A DNA stretch of 64,000 nucleotides, taken from NCBI RefSeq assembly GCF_011388215.1, contig NZ_CP049989.1:2418001-2482000 (forward strand). Reading direction: 5' to 3'. Every line of letters begins with the position of its first letter. The stretch's first letter is position 1. Source of the DNA: Hydrogenophaga crocea (lineage in GTDB: Bacteria > Pseudomonadota > Gammaproteobacteria > Burkholderiales > Burkholderiaceae_C). Below, in pieces: positions 1 to 8,503 of this stretch. The notes below the pieces were generated by a model. The model was not told the DNA's origin. It worked only from the letters and a program-made list of their open reading frames with translations, and did not search any database. The position numbers and the translations under genes were made by a program.

Positions 1-1
1 G

Positions 2-31
2 CGCGAGTTCGCGCAGGCGCTGCTCGGCTGA
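2..31 (+). CDS. C-terminal tail of an unidentified gene
   Basis: The window opens inside an open frame that ends at the TGA at 29-31. Only nine residues (REFAQALLG) are visible. It sits 17 bp upstream of the FAD oxidoreductase on the same strand, so it may be the previous gene of the selenium locus. The tail is too short to identify; a transporter binding protein or a tRNA selenouridine synthase would suit the neighbourhood, but nothing visible supports either. Confidence 0.4.
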   Translation, partial: REFAQALLG

Positions 32-48
32 GCACGGCCGGGCCCGCC

Positions 49-1173
49 ATGCGCAGCGGCATCACGCGGCTGGTCCTGGTGGGCGCGGGCCCGGCGCACC
101 TCGCGGTGCTGGGGCGGCTCGCGGCGCACCACCCGGGAGACCTGCAGGTCACGCTGCTCACGCGCTGGCCGCAGCACACGCCCGCGGCCCTGCTGCCCAC
201 CCTCATGGCCGGCGGGCGCACGCCCGAGCAGGCGCGCATTGCGCTGCCCGCGCTGCTGCAGGCCGCGCATGCACGCGCGCTCGCGGGCCACTGCATCGCA
301 CTCAACGCCGAGGCCCGCCAGCTCACCTGGCAGCCGGCCGACGGCTCGGCCCCGCAGACGCTGGACTTCGACCTGCTCTCGCTCGACCCCGCGGCCGCGC
401 TCGACCGCGAGCGCCTGGACACGCGCTGGCCCGGCGCGCGCGAACACGCGCTCGCGCTGTGGCCACTGGAAGGCCTGCTGGCGCTGTGGCCCGGGGTGCT
501 GGCGCTGGCGCAGCGCCAGCCCGTGTCGCTGGCGGTGATCGGCGGCAACACGGCCGCGGTGGAAGCCGCTTTCGCCGCGGCCGAGCGCCTGCGCCGCGAC
601 GGCGCGCCGGGCAGCACCTTCACGCTGGTCACGGGCGGCCCGGAACCCGCTGCCGAACTGCCCGCGCGGGCGCGCCAGCGCGTGCGCCAGCGCCTGCGGC
701 GCGCCGGCATCCAGGTGCTGTGCGAGCCCTGCACGGGCTTTACCGCCGAAGGCGTGCGTCTGGGCAACGGTGCGCTGCTGCGCTGCGACGTGCCCCTGCT
801 GGCCTGCCCCGGCGACGCGCCCGCCTGGCTCGCGGACAGCGGCCTCGCGCTCGGCGACAGCGGCCGCGTGCGCTGCGACGACCATGGCCGCAGCCTCAGC
901 CACCCCGCGGTGTTCGCCAGCGGCGAGGCGGCCGAACACGGCGTCCACGCACCCGACCACGACGCACTCGCCCCGCTCCTGCTCGCCGCCCACGCGGGCA
1001 CGCCGCTCAAGGCGCGCCAGCCGCCGCGCCAGCCGCCCACGCTGGTGGCCTGCGGCGAACACCATGCGCTGGCCGTGTGGGGCCCGTGGGTGCTGCAGGG
1101 CGCGTGGGTGCGCCGCTGGCGCGAGCGCCGCGACCAGCGTGCGCTGGACCGGCACGCACGCCCCGCCCCGTAG
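49..1173 (+). CDS. FAD/NAD(P)-dependent pyridine nucleotide-disulfide oxidoreductase of the SelD-associated family
   Basis: This 374-aa protein has an N-terminal dinucleotide-binding Rossmann motif (LVLVGAGPAHLAVL, residues about 8-21) and a second one (VIGGNTAAVEAA, about 164-175), the two-domain layout of NDH-2-like flavoproteins. A family of these proteins is known next to, or fused to the N-terminus of, selenophosphate synthetase, and selD lies 1.5 kb away here. The C-terminal membrane-anchoring region of true NDH-2 is not evident. Its substrate is unknown; a redox step in selenium handling is an inference from context. The ATG at 49 follows the previous gene by 17 bp, so the two may be cotranscribed. 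Confidence 0.8.
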   Translation: MRSGITRLVLVGAGPAHLAVLGRLAAHHPGDLQVTLLTRWPQHTPAALLPTLMAGGRTPEQARIALPALLQAAHARALAGHCIALNAEARQLTWQPADGSAPQTLDFDLLSLDPAAALDRERLDTRWPGAREHALALWPLEGLLALWPGVLALAQRQPVSLAVIGGNTAAVEAAFAAAERLRRDGAPGSTFTLVTGGPEPAAELPARARQRVRQRLRRAGIQVLCEPCTGFTAEGVRLGNGALLRCDVPLLACPGDAPAWLADSGLALGDSGRVRCDDHGRSLSHPAVFASGEAAEHGVHAPDHDALAPLLLAAHAGTPLKARQPPRQPPTLVACGEHHALAVWGPWVLQGAWVRRWRERRDQRALDRHARPAP

Positions 1174-1205
1174 ACTCGAAGCCCTTTCAACCGCGCTCCA
1201 CCGCC

Positions 1206-2012
1206 ATGCCCACCCGCCGCGCCATCGCCGCCCTCGGCCTGCTCGGCTGCCTGATCCTGGGCAGCGCCGCCGCCCAGACACCACCGGCCGCAGCCGCGCC
1301 GCTGCACCCCTGGCAGGTGCCGCCGCCGCGCCTGTCGGCCGAGGCCTACTTCACCAACCTCAAGGACGGCGACCGCATCGAAACGCCCTATCTGCTCAAG
1401 TTCGGCCTCTCGGGCGGCTGGGGCCTGGCCCCGATCGCGCAGGCCGGCCAGGGCAAGAGCGGCCACCACCACCTGCTGGTCAACCGCGACCTGCCGCTCG
1501 ACTTCAAAAAGGCCCTGCCCTTCAACGACCAGTACATCCACTTCGGCAAGGGCCAGATGGAGACCGTGCTGACGCTGCCGCCGGGCGAATACACGCTGCG
1601 CATGCTGCTGGCCGATCAGCAGCACCTGCCGCACTTCGTGTTCAGCAAGCCCGCGAAGATCACCGTCACGCGCAAGTCCGCCACCGACCCGGCCACGCTG
1701 CAGAAGAAGGGCCTGGAGATCGGCCTCGACGCCCCGGCCGCCCGCCCGCCGATCCGCGTGCGCTTTCACGCCTCGCTGCTCAACGTGGCGCAGATGGCGC
1801 AAAAGCTTGCAGACACCGGCCACTTCCGGCTCACGGTGTCACCCGAATCGGGCAACGGTGCGCCGGCGGTGATGGACTTCATCGATGGCCAGACCGAGGT
1901 GTGGCTGGCACCGCCGGCGGGCCGCTACACGCTCAAACTTGAAATGCTCGACAACCTCGACGGCCGCAGCGCCCGGGCCGAGCCCGTGACCGCGCGTCTC
2001 GAGGTGCGCTGA
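1206..2012 (+). CDS. Secreted DUF4399-domain protein
   Basis: This 268-aa protein starts with a clear signal peptide (basic MPTRR, hydrophobic stretch, AAAQ cleavage region near residue 23). The first half of the mature part carries the DUF4399 hallmark of a His cluster (GHHHLLVN, about 90-97) and the PPGEYTLRMLLADQQH segment. A second, similar beta-rich half (PPAGRYTLKLEMLDN) suggests an internal duplication. The periplasmic function is unknown; the His cluster could bind metal. It lies 32 bp after the oxidoreductase and converges with the HAD gene. Confidence 0.75.
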   Translation: MPTRRAIAALGLLGCLILGSAAAQTPPAAAAPLHPWQVPPPRLSAEAYFTNLKDGDRIETPYLLKFGLSGGWGLAPIAQAGQGKSGHHHLLVNRDLPLDFKKALPFNDQYIHFGKGQMETVLTLPPGEYTLRMLLADQQHLPHFVFSKPAKITVTRKSATDPATLQKKGLEIGLDAPAARPPIRVRFHASLLNVAQMAQKLADTGHFRLTVSPESGNGAPAVMDFIDGQTEVWLAPPAGRYTLKLEMLDNLDGRSARAEPVTARLEVR

Positions 2013-2021
2013 ACCCGCGCT

Positions 2022-2711
2022 TCAGCAGCCGAGCTGCTCCGCCAGATGCACCAGGTCGCGCGCGTGCCACTGGTTGGCGGGCACGGGCGACACGTCCTTC
2101 ACATGCCCCGCGCCGAATTCGAGCGGGCGCTCGATGTAGGCCGTGCCCAGGCCGCAGGCGCGTGCCGCGGCCAGGTCGTCGTGGTGGGCGGCCACCAGCA
2201 TCACCTCGGCGGGCGGCACGTCGAACACGGCGGCCGCGCCCAGGTACACGCGCGGGTCGGGCTTGTAGGCGCGGAACACCTCGGCCGAGAGCACGCAGTC
2301 CCACGGCAGGCCGCCGCGCTTGGCCATGTTGGTGAGCAGGCCGATGTTGCCGTTGGACAGCGAGCAGATGGTGAAGCGCTGCTTGAGCCGCGTGAGGCCG
2401 GCCACGCTGTCGGGCCAGGGAGCCAGGCGGTGCCACACGCGGTTGAGGTGGGCGCGCTCGGCGTCGTCGAGGTGCTGCAGGCCGAAGCGCGGCAGGATCT
2501 CGTCGAGGATGCCGCGGTGCAGTTCGTCGAGCCGCGTCCAGCCGGTTTCGCCGCCACGAACGCGCTGCATGGCGGGCTGGTAGCCCGCGCGCCAGGCCAG
2601 CGCGAAGGCGTCGGCGTCGACCTGCGGGTACAGCGCCGCCACCTCGCGCACGATGCTGCCGTGCCAGTCGACCACGGTGCCGAAGATGTCGAAGACGAGG
2701 ATGGACGGCAT
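2022..2711 (-). CDS. HAD-superfamily hydrolase, haloacid dehalogenase type II-like
   Basis: This 229-aa protein has all four HAD motifs: nucleophile Asp8 in FDIFGTVVDW, motif II SLSNGN, the lysine of YKPDP, and the acidic VAAHHDDL. The DxFGT variant is typical of 2-haloacid dehalogenases, although many such proteins are generic phosphatases. The ATG is one base after the selD stop (TGACATG), so translation is coupled to selD. That linkage suggests a role in the selenium pathway, but no HAD step is established for selenoneine synthesis. An alternative is an unrelated dehalogenase riding in the operon. Confidence 0.8.
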   Translation of the reverse strand: MPSILVFDIFGTVVDWHGSIVREVAALYPQVDADAFALAWRAGYQPAMQRVRGGETGWTRLDELHRGILDEILPRFGLQHLDDAERAHLNRVWHRLAPWPDSVAGLTRLKQRFTICSLSNGNIGLLTNMAKRGGLPWDCVLSAEVFRAYKPDPRVYLGAAAVFDVPPAEVMLVAAHHDDLAAARACGLGTAYIERPLEFGAGHVKDVSPVPANQWHARDLVHLAEQLGC

Positions 2712-2712
2712 G

Positions 2713-3783
2713 TCAGCCCACCCGCAGCCGCGCGCCACCGTCGGCCGGCACCACCTCGCCGATCTCCGCGGCCTGCGCGAAGCCGTGGCGCTGGAACACC
2801 GCAAGCACTTCGGGCACGGCCTCGGCGCTGCACGACACCAGCAGGCCGCCGCTGGTCTGCGGGTCGCTGAGCAGGGCCTGGTCGCTCGCCTGCAGCGCCG
2901 CGCCCAGTTGCACCTCTTGCCCGTAGGCGGCCCAGTTGCGGCCCGAGGCGCCGGTGACCACACCGGCCGCGGCGAGCTCGCGCACGCCCGCGAGCAGGGG
3001 CACACGCGACCAGTCCAGGCGCACCGCGGTGTTCGCGCCGCGTGCCAGCTCCAGCGCGTGGCCGGCCAGGCCGAAGCCCGTCACGTCGGTGAGCGCGTGC
3101 ACGCCCGCGAGCTTCGCGAGCTCGGGGCCGGGCGTGTTGAGCTTGGTCGTGTTGGCGATCATCTGGGCGTAGCCCTCGGCGTCGAGCCGGTCTTTCTTGA
3201 GCGCGGCCGACAGCACGCCCACGCCCAGCGGCTTGCCCAGCACCAGGCGGTCGCCCACGCGCGCGTCGGCGTTGCGCTTGACGCGCTCGGGGTGCACCAG
3301 GCCCAGCGCCACCAGGCCGTAGATGGGCTCGACCGAGTCGATGGTGTGGCCGCCCGCGATCGGAATGCCCGCGGCCTGGCACACGTCCTGCCCGCCTTTG
3401 AGGATGCGGGCGATGGTTTCGGTGGACAGCACGCTGATCGGCATGCCCACGAGCGCGAGCGCCATGATGGGCGTGCCGCCCATGGCGTACACGTCGCTGA
3501 TGGCGTTGGTGGCCGCGATGCGCCCGAACTCGTAGGGATCGTCCACGATGGGCATGAAGAAGTCGGTGGTGGCGATCAGCGCCTGCTCGTCGTTGAGTCG
3601 GTACACCGCTGCGTCGTCGGCGGTCTCGATGCCCACCAGCAGTTCTTTGGGCATGGGCATCTGCGTGGTGCCCTTGAGGATCTCGCTGAGCACGCCGGGG
3701 GCGATCTTGCAGCCGCAGCCGCCGCCGTGCGAGAGGCTGGTCAGGCGCGGCTCGGTGGCGGCGCCGGGGGTGGGGGCGTTCAT
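2713..3783 (-). CDS. selD: Selenide, water dikinase (selenophosphate synthetase, SenC/SelD)
   Basis: SelD makes selenophosphate from selenide and ATP. The 356-aa protein keeps the glycine-rich N-terminus with the catalytic Cys-Gly-Cys-Lys (Cys23 and Lys26, equivalent to Cys17 and Lys20 of E. coli) and is a cysteine, not selenocysteine, form. The metal/ATP-site segments DDAAVY, TDFFMPIVDDP, AATNAISD and AGGHTID are all present. The start at 3783 has a GGAG 7 bases upstream and lies 13 bp after the senB stop. Next to senB and senA it would act as SenC, supplying selenophosphate for the selenosugar; it could also serve selenouridine or selenocysteine routes elsewhere. Confidence 0.95.
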   Translation of the reverse strand: MNAPTPGAATEPRLTSLSHGGGCGCKIAPGVLSEILKGTTQMPMPKELLVGIETADDAAVYRLNDEQALIATTDFFMPIVDDPYEFGRIAATNAISDVYAMGGTPIMALALVGMPISVLSTETIARILKGGQDVCQAAGIPIAGGHTIDSVEPIYGLVALGLVHPERVKRNADARVGDRLVLGKPLGVGVLSAALKKDRLDAEGYAQMIANTTKLNTPGPELAKLAGVHALTDVTGFGLAGHALELARGANTAVRLDWSRVPLLAGVRELAAAGVVTGASGRNWAAYGQEVQLGAALQASDQALLSDPQTSGGLLVSCSAEAVPEVLAVFQRHGFAQAAEIGEVVPADGGARLRVG

Positions 3784-3796
3784 GGGGTTCTCCGTG

Positions 3797-4792
3797 TCAG
3801 TGGCCAGGGCGCAGCTCGCCCAGCAGGTCCAGCAGCGCCTGCCGCTCGCGCTCGGGGTCGAACAGCGGCGCGCGTGCGCGGCATTGTGCGGCCAGGCCGG
3901 CGAGCCTGCCATCGGCGGCGTTCATGCCCTCGCGGCAGTCGCGCAGCAAGGCCGCCAGGCCGGCCGCGTCGCCGGGCGCGAAGTAGCCGCCATAAGCCTC
4001 GCCCAGCATGCCCAGGTTGCCGTCGATGCGCGAGGCCAGCACCGGCGTGCCGCAGCGCACCGCTTCGAGGATCGCGTGCGCGCCGCCTTCCATGCGGCTG
4101 GTGTGCACCAGCAGGTGCGCGCGCTGCAGCCGGCGCAGCACCTGGGCGTGCGGCAAGGGGCCGAGCCAGCGGTAGTGCGGACAGGCCGCGGCGGTGGCGC
4201 GTGCGGCCTCGCCCAGCGCCGCGTCGAGCGCACCGCCCACGTGGTCGATGCGGATGCCCTCGTGCGGCGCGATCGCGCGCGCGGCCTCGAACAGGGTCTG
4301 CGGCCACTTCTCGTCGCGCAGGTGGCCCACCATCACGGCGCGCAGAAAAGTGCGCGGCCGGGGCAGCGGCGCACGCGCCGGGCACGACTGGAACACCACG
4401 CGGCAGCGCGCGCGCAAGGCCTCGGGCAGCGCCAGCGGCGCGCGCTCCTGCAGCACCACGAGCCGGTGCGCAAGCCCGATCGAGCGGCGCGCGTCGGCGT
4501 CGTGCGCGATGTCGCGGTACAGGTCGGTGCCGGTGAGCACCACCACCAGCGGCGCGCCGCCGGCTTCGCGCGCCCAGTCGGCGATCGCCGGGGCCGAGCG
4601 CCGCGCGTGCAGGGCGATCAGCGCGGCCGGCCGCTCGGGGCCCTCGAGTTCGGCCCAGTGGCGCGCGAGAGCCACCCGATAATGGCCCGAGAGCAGCCGC
4701 TGCCAGCGCCGCGCGGTCTGCCAGTTGCCGTTGTTGGCGTCGGCCATCGCAGGGGTGGCGATGCACAGCAGGGGGCGTGGGTCGGCGCGCAT
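3797..4792 (-). CDS. senB: Selenosugar synthase SenB (GT-B glycosyltransferase fold)
   Basis: SenB proteins join selenophosphate to a UDP-sugar to give a selenosugar, the selenium donor for selenoneine. This 331-aa protein has the family's N-terminal ADANNGNWQTARRW segment, the VVVLTGTDLYRDI motif and a GT-B nucleotide-sugar motif (EGGAHAILEAVRCGTPVLAS). I chose the ATG at 4792 because it keeps the first beta strand (PLLCIATPA); the next Met, at 4747, would remove it, and an ATG at 4804 adds four residues. It is first in a minus-strand operon with selD and the HAD gene and diverges from senA, with only 13 bp between the start codons. Confidence 0.88.
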   Translation of the reverse strand: MRADPRPLLCIATPAMADANNGNWQTARRWQRLLSGHYRVALARHWAELEGPERPAALIALHARRSAPAIADWAREAGGAPLVVVLTGTDLYRDIAHDADARRSIGLAHRLVVLQERAPLALPEALRARCRVVFQSCPARAPLPRPRTFLRAVMVGHLRDEKWPQTLFEAARAIAPHEGIRIDHVGGALDAALGEAARATAAACPHYRWLGPLPHAQVLRRLQRAHLLVHTSRMEGGAHAILEAVRCGTPVLASRIDGNLGMLGEAYGGYFAPGDAAGLAALLRDCREGMNAADGRLAGLAAQCRARAPLFDPERERQALLDLLGELRPGH

Positions 4793-4805
4793 GAAGGCCA
4801 GCATT

Positions 4806-5984
4806 GTGAGCGAGCAGGCAGCAACCGATGAAACCGTGGGAGAAGCCGCGCGCCGCGCCGGGCCCGCGGCGCTGGCCGCGCTGCTGCAGACCACCCGCAC
4901 ACGCACGCTGCGCCTGCTCGACGCCTACGAGGCCGCGCTCGGCCCTGCGCTGGCGGTGCCGCGTTCGCCCGAGCTCAACCCGCCGCTGTGGGAGCTGGGC
5001 CACATCGCCTGGTTCACCGACCGCTGGATCGCGCGCCACCCCGGGCGCAACCGCGGCGCGCAGGCCGACCCCGAGCACCCGCTGCACCCTGCGCGCCAGG
5101 CCGCGCGCGGCCTGGACGCGGATGCGCTGTACGACAGCAGCGCGGTGCCGCACGCCAAGCGCTGGTCGCTGCCGCTGCCCACGCTGGACCAGACCCGCGC
5201 CGACCTGCAGGCCAGCCTCGACGACACCCTGGCGCTGCTCGCGCGCGCCGACGACCACGACGACGCGCTCTACTTCTTCCGCCTCGCGCTGTTCCACGAA
5301 GACATGCACGCCGAGGCCTGGGTCTACATGGCGCAGACCCTGGGCATCGCCCTGCCCGCCGAACACCTGCCGCCCGCGCCCGCCGCGCCGCGGCCCCCCC
5401 TGCGCCTGCCCGCGCAAACCTGGCGCCTGGGCCGGCCCGGCCGGGGCTTTGCGTTCGACAACGAGCTGCCGGGGGCCAGCGTGGCGCTCGCGGCTTTCGA
5501 AATCGACGCCCAGCCCGTGCATTGGGCGCGCTACCTGCCCGCGGTTGATGCGGGTGCCGTGCCGGTGCCGCGCCACCTGCGCCGCGCCGGTGGCCAGTGG
5601 CAGCGGCACCGGCATGGCGTGTGGCAGCCCCTCGATCCCATGGCCCCGGCCTGCCACCTGAGCGCGGCCGAAGCCCGGGCCTGGTGCGACTGGGCCGGCC
5701 GGCGCCTGCCCAGCGAGGCCGAGTGGGAATGCGCCGCGCTCGGCGTGCCCGGCTTCGCCTGGGGCCAGGTCTGGGAATGGACCTCGAGCCCCTTTGCGCC
5801 CTTCCCGGGCTTCGTGGCCCACCCCTACCGCGATTACTCGCGCCCCTGGTTCGACGGCCGCCCGGTGCTCAAGGGCGCGAGCCACGCCACGGCCGCGCAC
5901 CTGCGCCACCCGCGCTACCGCAACTTCTTCAGCGCCGAACGCAACGACCTCTTCGCGGGCTTTCGCAGCGCGGCCGGGTTCTAA
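4806..5984 (+). CDS. senA: Selenoneine synthase SenA (EgtB-like non-heme iron enzyme)
   Basis: SenA forms the C-Se bond between hercynine and the selenosugar. The 392-aa protein has the two-domain EgtB layout: an N-terminal DinB-like bundle with iron ligands expected at the His of LGHIAWF (about 65) and the HxxxH of FHEDMH (about 163-167), then a formylglycine-generating-enzyme-like domain (RRLPSEAEWE, WEWTSSPF, and FRSAAGF at the C-terminus). It sits beside senB and selD, which separates it from ergothioneine-type EgtB. The start is uncertain: GTG at 4806 (used here) or ATG at 4791, which would overlap the senB start codon. No hercynine-forming EgtD is in the window. The stop overlaps the next ATG (TAATG). 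Confidence 0.88.
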   Translation: MSEQAATDETVGEAARRAGPAALAALLQTTRTRTLRLLDAYEAALGPALAVPRSPELNPPLWELGHIAWFTDRWIARHPGRNRGAQADPEHPLHPARQAARGLDADALYDSSAVPHAKRWSLPLPTLDQTRADLQASLDDTLALLARADDHDDALYFFRLALFHEDMHAEAWVYMAQTLGIALPAEHLPPAPAAPRPPLRLPAQTWRLGRPGRGFAFDNELPGASVALAAFEIDAQPVHWARYLPAVDAGAVPVPRHLRRAGGQWQRHRHGVWQPLDPMAPACHLSAAEARAWCDWAGRRLPSEAEWECAALGVPGFAWGQVWEWTSSPFAPFPGFVAHPYRDYSRPWFDGRPVLKGASHATAAHLRHPRYRNFFSAERNDLFAGFRSAAGF

Positions 5985-6820
5985 TGCGGGCCGTGAACTT
6001 CGACCTCGACCACGTCAGCGTGCGCCACCGCACCGCACGCCCCGGCCTGCCCCCGGCCCTGCAGGGCCTGAGCCTGCGCATCGCCGCGGGCGAGCGCCTC
6101 GCGGTCATCGGCCCTTCGGGCGCGGGCAAGACCACGCTGCTGCACCTGCTGGCCTGCGCGCAGCCGCCCTCGGCGGGCCGCTTCGGCGTCGGCGGCAGCG
6201 CGCCGTGGTCCTTGCCGCGGCGCGAGCTGCAGCGCCTGCGCGGGCGGCTGTTCCTCGCCCCTCAGGTGCCGCCGCTGCCGCCGCGCCAGCGCGTGGTCAC
6301 CGCGGTGCTCGCGGCGCGCCTGCCTGCCCTGGGCCTGTGGGCCAGCGTGCGCTCGCTGTTCTACCCGCACGACATCCCCGCCGCGTTCGACGCCCTCGAC
6401 CGCTTCGACCTCGGCGAAAAGCTCTTCGAGCGCGTGGACCGGCTTTCGGGCGGCGAGCGCCAGCGCGTGGGCCTGGCGCGCGCCCTGCTCGCGCCGGCCC
6501 AGGCCTGGTTCGTGGACGAGCCGCTCTCGGCGCTCGACCCCACGCGCTCGCGCCAGGCCGTCACCACGCTGATCGCGGGCGCGCAGGAACGCGGCGCCAC
6601 GCTCGTGGCTTCGCTGCACCAGGTCGACGTGGCGTTGGAACACTTCCCGCGCATCGTGGGCCTGCGCGACGGCCAGCTCGCCTTCGACCTGCCCGCGGCC
6701 GAGGTCACGCGTGAGCGCCTCGCGCGGCTCTACGACCGCTTCGAGCACGAGCTGCGCGGCGAAGGCGCGGCCGCGCCCGACGCCCCGGTGGTGCAGCCCG
6801 TGGTCATGCACTGCCGCTGA
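5984..6820 (+). CDS. ABC transporter ATP-binding protein, phosphonate (PhnC)-type; putative selenium oxyanion importer
   Basis: This 278-aa ATPase has Walker A GPSGAGKTT (about 43-51), signature LSGGERQRVG (about 155), Walker B WFVDEPLSALDP and an H-loop SLHQVD. Length and sequence style fit PhnC. Its ATG shares a base with the senA stop, so it is translationally coupled to selenoneine synthesis. PhnCDE-like systems near selenium genes have been proposed as selenate or selenite importers, and I favour that over phosphonate because no phosphonate catabolic gene is nearby. The substrate is inferred, not shown. Confidence 0.85.
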   Translation: MRAVNFDLDHVSVRHRTARPGLPPALQGLSLRIAAGERLAVIGPSGAGKTTLLHLLACAQPPSAGRFGVGGSAPWSLPRRELQRLRGRLFLAPQVPPLPPRQRVVTAVLAARLPALGLWASVRSLFYPHDIPAAFDALDRFDLGEKLFERVDRLSGGERQRVGLARALLAPAQAWFVDEPLSALDPTRSRQAVTTLIAGAQERGATLVASLHQVDVALEHFPRIVGLRDGQLAFDLPAAEVTRERLARLYDRFEHELRGEGAAAPDAPVVQPVVMHCR

Positions 6821-6830
6821 GGGACCGCGC

Positions 6831-7673
6831 GTGAACACCCTCGCCGCCCCCCGCCCCGGCGCGCCCGCGCGCGACCCGGCCTGGCTGCCGCGCCTGTTCT
6901 GGATCACGGCCACGCTGGTGCTGCTGTGGCCCCTGGGCGTGGCCACGGAGTTCCGGCCCTGGGTGCTGTTCGAACCGAAGAACCTCAAGGTCACGGGCCA
7001 GTTCCTGAGCAGCTTCGTGCCGCTCGCACACGACGCCGAATTCCTCAAGATGGTCGCGCGCGAAACCTGGCGCACCGTGGCCATGGCCACCGCGGGCGTC
7101 ACGCTCGCGCTGCTGCTGGCCGTGCCGTTCACGCTGGTCGGCACGCGCGTGCTCTCGGTGTCGGCGCTGTCGGGCCGCATGGCCCCGCTGCCGGCCGCGC
7201 TGCGGCAGGCGGTGCGCTGGCTGCTCATCGTGCTGCGCAGCATTCCCGAGCTCGTGTGGGCGCTGGTGTTCGTGCGCGTGGTGGGCCTGGGGCCCACGGC
7301 CGGTGTGCTGGCGATCGCGCTCACCTACGCGGGCATGCTGGGCAAGGTCTACGGCGAAATCCTCGAAAGCGGCGAACCCCACGCCACCCAGACCCTGCTG
7401 CGCAACGGCAGCGGCCGGCTGCAGGCCTTTCTGTACGCGCTGCTGCCGGCCAATGCGGCCGAGCTCACGAGCTACACCGTCTACCGCTGGGAATGCGCAA
7501 TCCGATCCTCGGTGGTGCTGGGCTTCGTGGGCGCGGGCGGCCTGGGCCAGCAGCTCGACAACTCCATGAAGATGTTCAACGGCGGCGAGGTCGCGAGCAT
7601 GCTGCTGGTGTTCATGGCCCTGGTGGCGCTGGCCGACCGTGCGAGCGCCTGGCTGCGAAAGGCCCTGGGATGA
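6831..7673 (+). CDS. ABC transporter permease, PhnE-like (first of two)
   Basis: This 280-aa inner-membrane protein has an N-terminal transmembrane segment (LFWITATLVLLWPLGVA) and several further hydrophobic spans. The PhnE-type core is clear: LRSIPELVWALVFV, then the coupling-loop region, then VVLGFVGAGGLGQQLDNSMK. The GTG start at 6831 lies 10 bp after the ATPase stop. It probably forms a heterodimeric channel with the following permease. No periplasmic binding protein is encoded in the visible operon. Confidence 0.85.
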   Translation: MNTLAAPRPGAPARDPAWLPRLFWITATLVLLWPLGVATEFRPWVLFEPKNLKVTGQFLSSFVPLAHDAEFLKMVARETWRTVAMATAGVTLALLLAVPFTLVGTRVLSVSALSGRMAPLPAALRQAVRWLLIVLRSIPELVWALVFVRVVGLGPTAGVLAIALTYAGMLGKVYGEILESGEPHATQTLLRNGSGRLQAFLYALLPANAAELTSYTVYRWECAIRSSVVLGFVGAGGLGQQLDNSMKMFNGGEVASMLLVFMALVALADRASAWLRKALG

Positions 7674-8503
7674 ACCCGCGCCGCCCCGCCGCCGCCAACC
7701 CGCCCTACCGGTTGCCGCCCGGCCTGCTGAGCCTGCGCCACCGCGGCGGCTGGTTCGCGCTCGGCGTGCTCGCGCTGATCGTGGCCAGCTTCTGGTCGCT
7801 CGACCTGCAATGGCGCCAGTTCCTGTCGTGGGAAGCGGCGCAGAGCATGGGCCGCTTCGTGGGCGAGTTCTTCCCGCCCGACACCTCGCCCGCTTTCCTG
7901 CAGCGCGTGGCCACCGGCGCCTGGGAAACGCTGGCCATGTCGGCGCTGGGCACCGGTCTGGCCGCGCTCGCGGGCCTGGCGCTCGCGGTGCCCGCGAGCC
8001 GCCTGCACGACGGCGACGCCGCCTGGGCGCGCGGCCCCACGCGCTGGCTGCTCAACGCGCTGCGCAGCATCCCCGAACTCGTGTGGGCGGCGCTGCTGCT
8101 CATCAGCGCGGGCCTGGGTCCGTTCGCGGGCACGCTCGCGCTTGCGCTGCACACGGCCGGCGTGCTCGGGCGGCTGTTCGCCGAGGCGATCGAGAACGCC
8201 CCGCCCGGCCCGGGCGATGCGCTGCGCCAGCAGGGCGTGGGGCGCGCGCGCGTGTTCCTCTACGCCACGCTGCCGCAGGTGCTGCCGCAGCTGCTGAGCT
8301 ACACGCTGTACCGCTGGGAGAACAACATCCGCGCGGCCGCCGTGCTGGGCGTGGTGGGCGCGGGTGGCCTGGGCCAACTGCTGGCCTTCCACATGGGGCT
8401 GTTCCAGATGGGCAAGACCGCCACCATCCTGGCGGCCATGCTGCTGCTGGTGGCGCTGGTGGACGGCGCGAGCCATGCCTCGCGGCGCTGGCTCACGCGC
8501 TGA
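7670..8503 (+). CDS. ABC transporter permease, PhnE-like (second of two)
   Basis: This 277-aa membrane protein is a homologue of the preceding permease (shared LRSIPELVWA, YTxYRWE and VGAGGLGQ segments). Its ATG overlaps the previous stop by 4 bp (ATGA), so the two subunits should be made together, as in split PhnE1/PhnE2 systems. It ends the senA-transporter operon and overlaps the convergent 403-aa gene by 11 bp. The absence of a PhnD-like binding protein downstream is notable. Confidence 0.85.
   Translation: MNPRRPAAANPPYRLPPGLLSLRHRGGWFALGVLALIVASFWSLDLQWRQFLSWEAAQSMGRFVGEFFPPDTSPAFLQRVATGAWETLAMSALGTGLAALAGLALAVPASRLHDGDAAWARGPTRWLLNALRSIPELVWAALLLISAGLGPFAGTLALALHTAGVLGRLFAEAIENAPPGPGDALRQQGVGRARVFLYATLPQVLPQLLSYTLYRWENNIRAAAVLGVVGAGGLGQLLAFHMGLFQMGKTATILAAMLLLVALVDGASHASRRWLTR

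Noticed and set aside
459..2012. Long open frame running across the oxidoreductase and the DUF4399 gene
   Set aside because: Its first 250 codons are Arg/Ala-rich shadow sequence; the real gene starts at the signal peptide at 1206.
3780..5909. 709-codon minus-strand frame opposite senA and senB
   Set aside because: High-GC shadow frame; the protein has low-complexity Arg/Gly/Ala composition and no motif, while senA and senB have clear family signatures.
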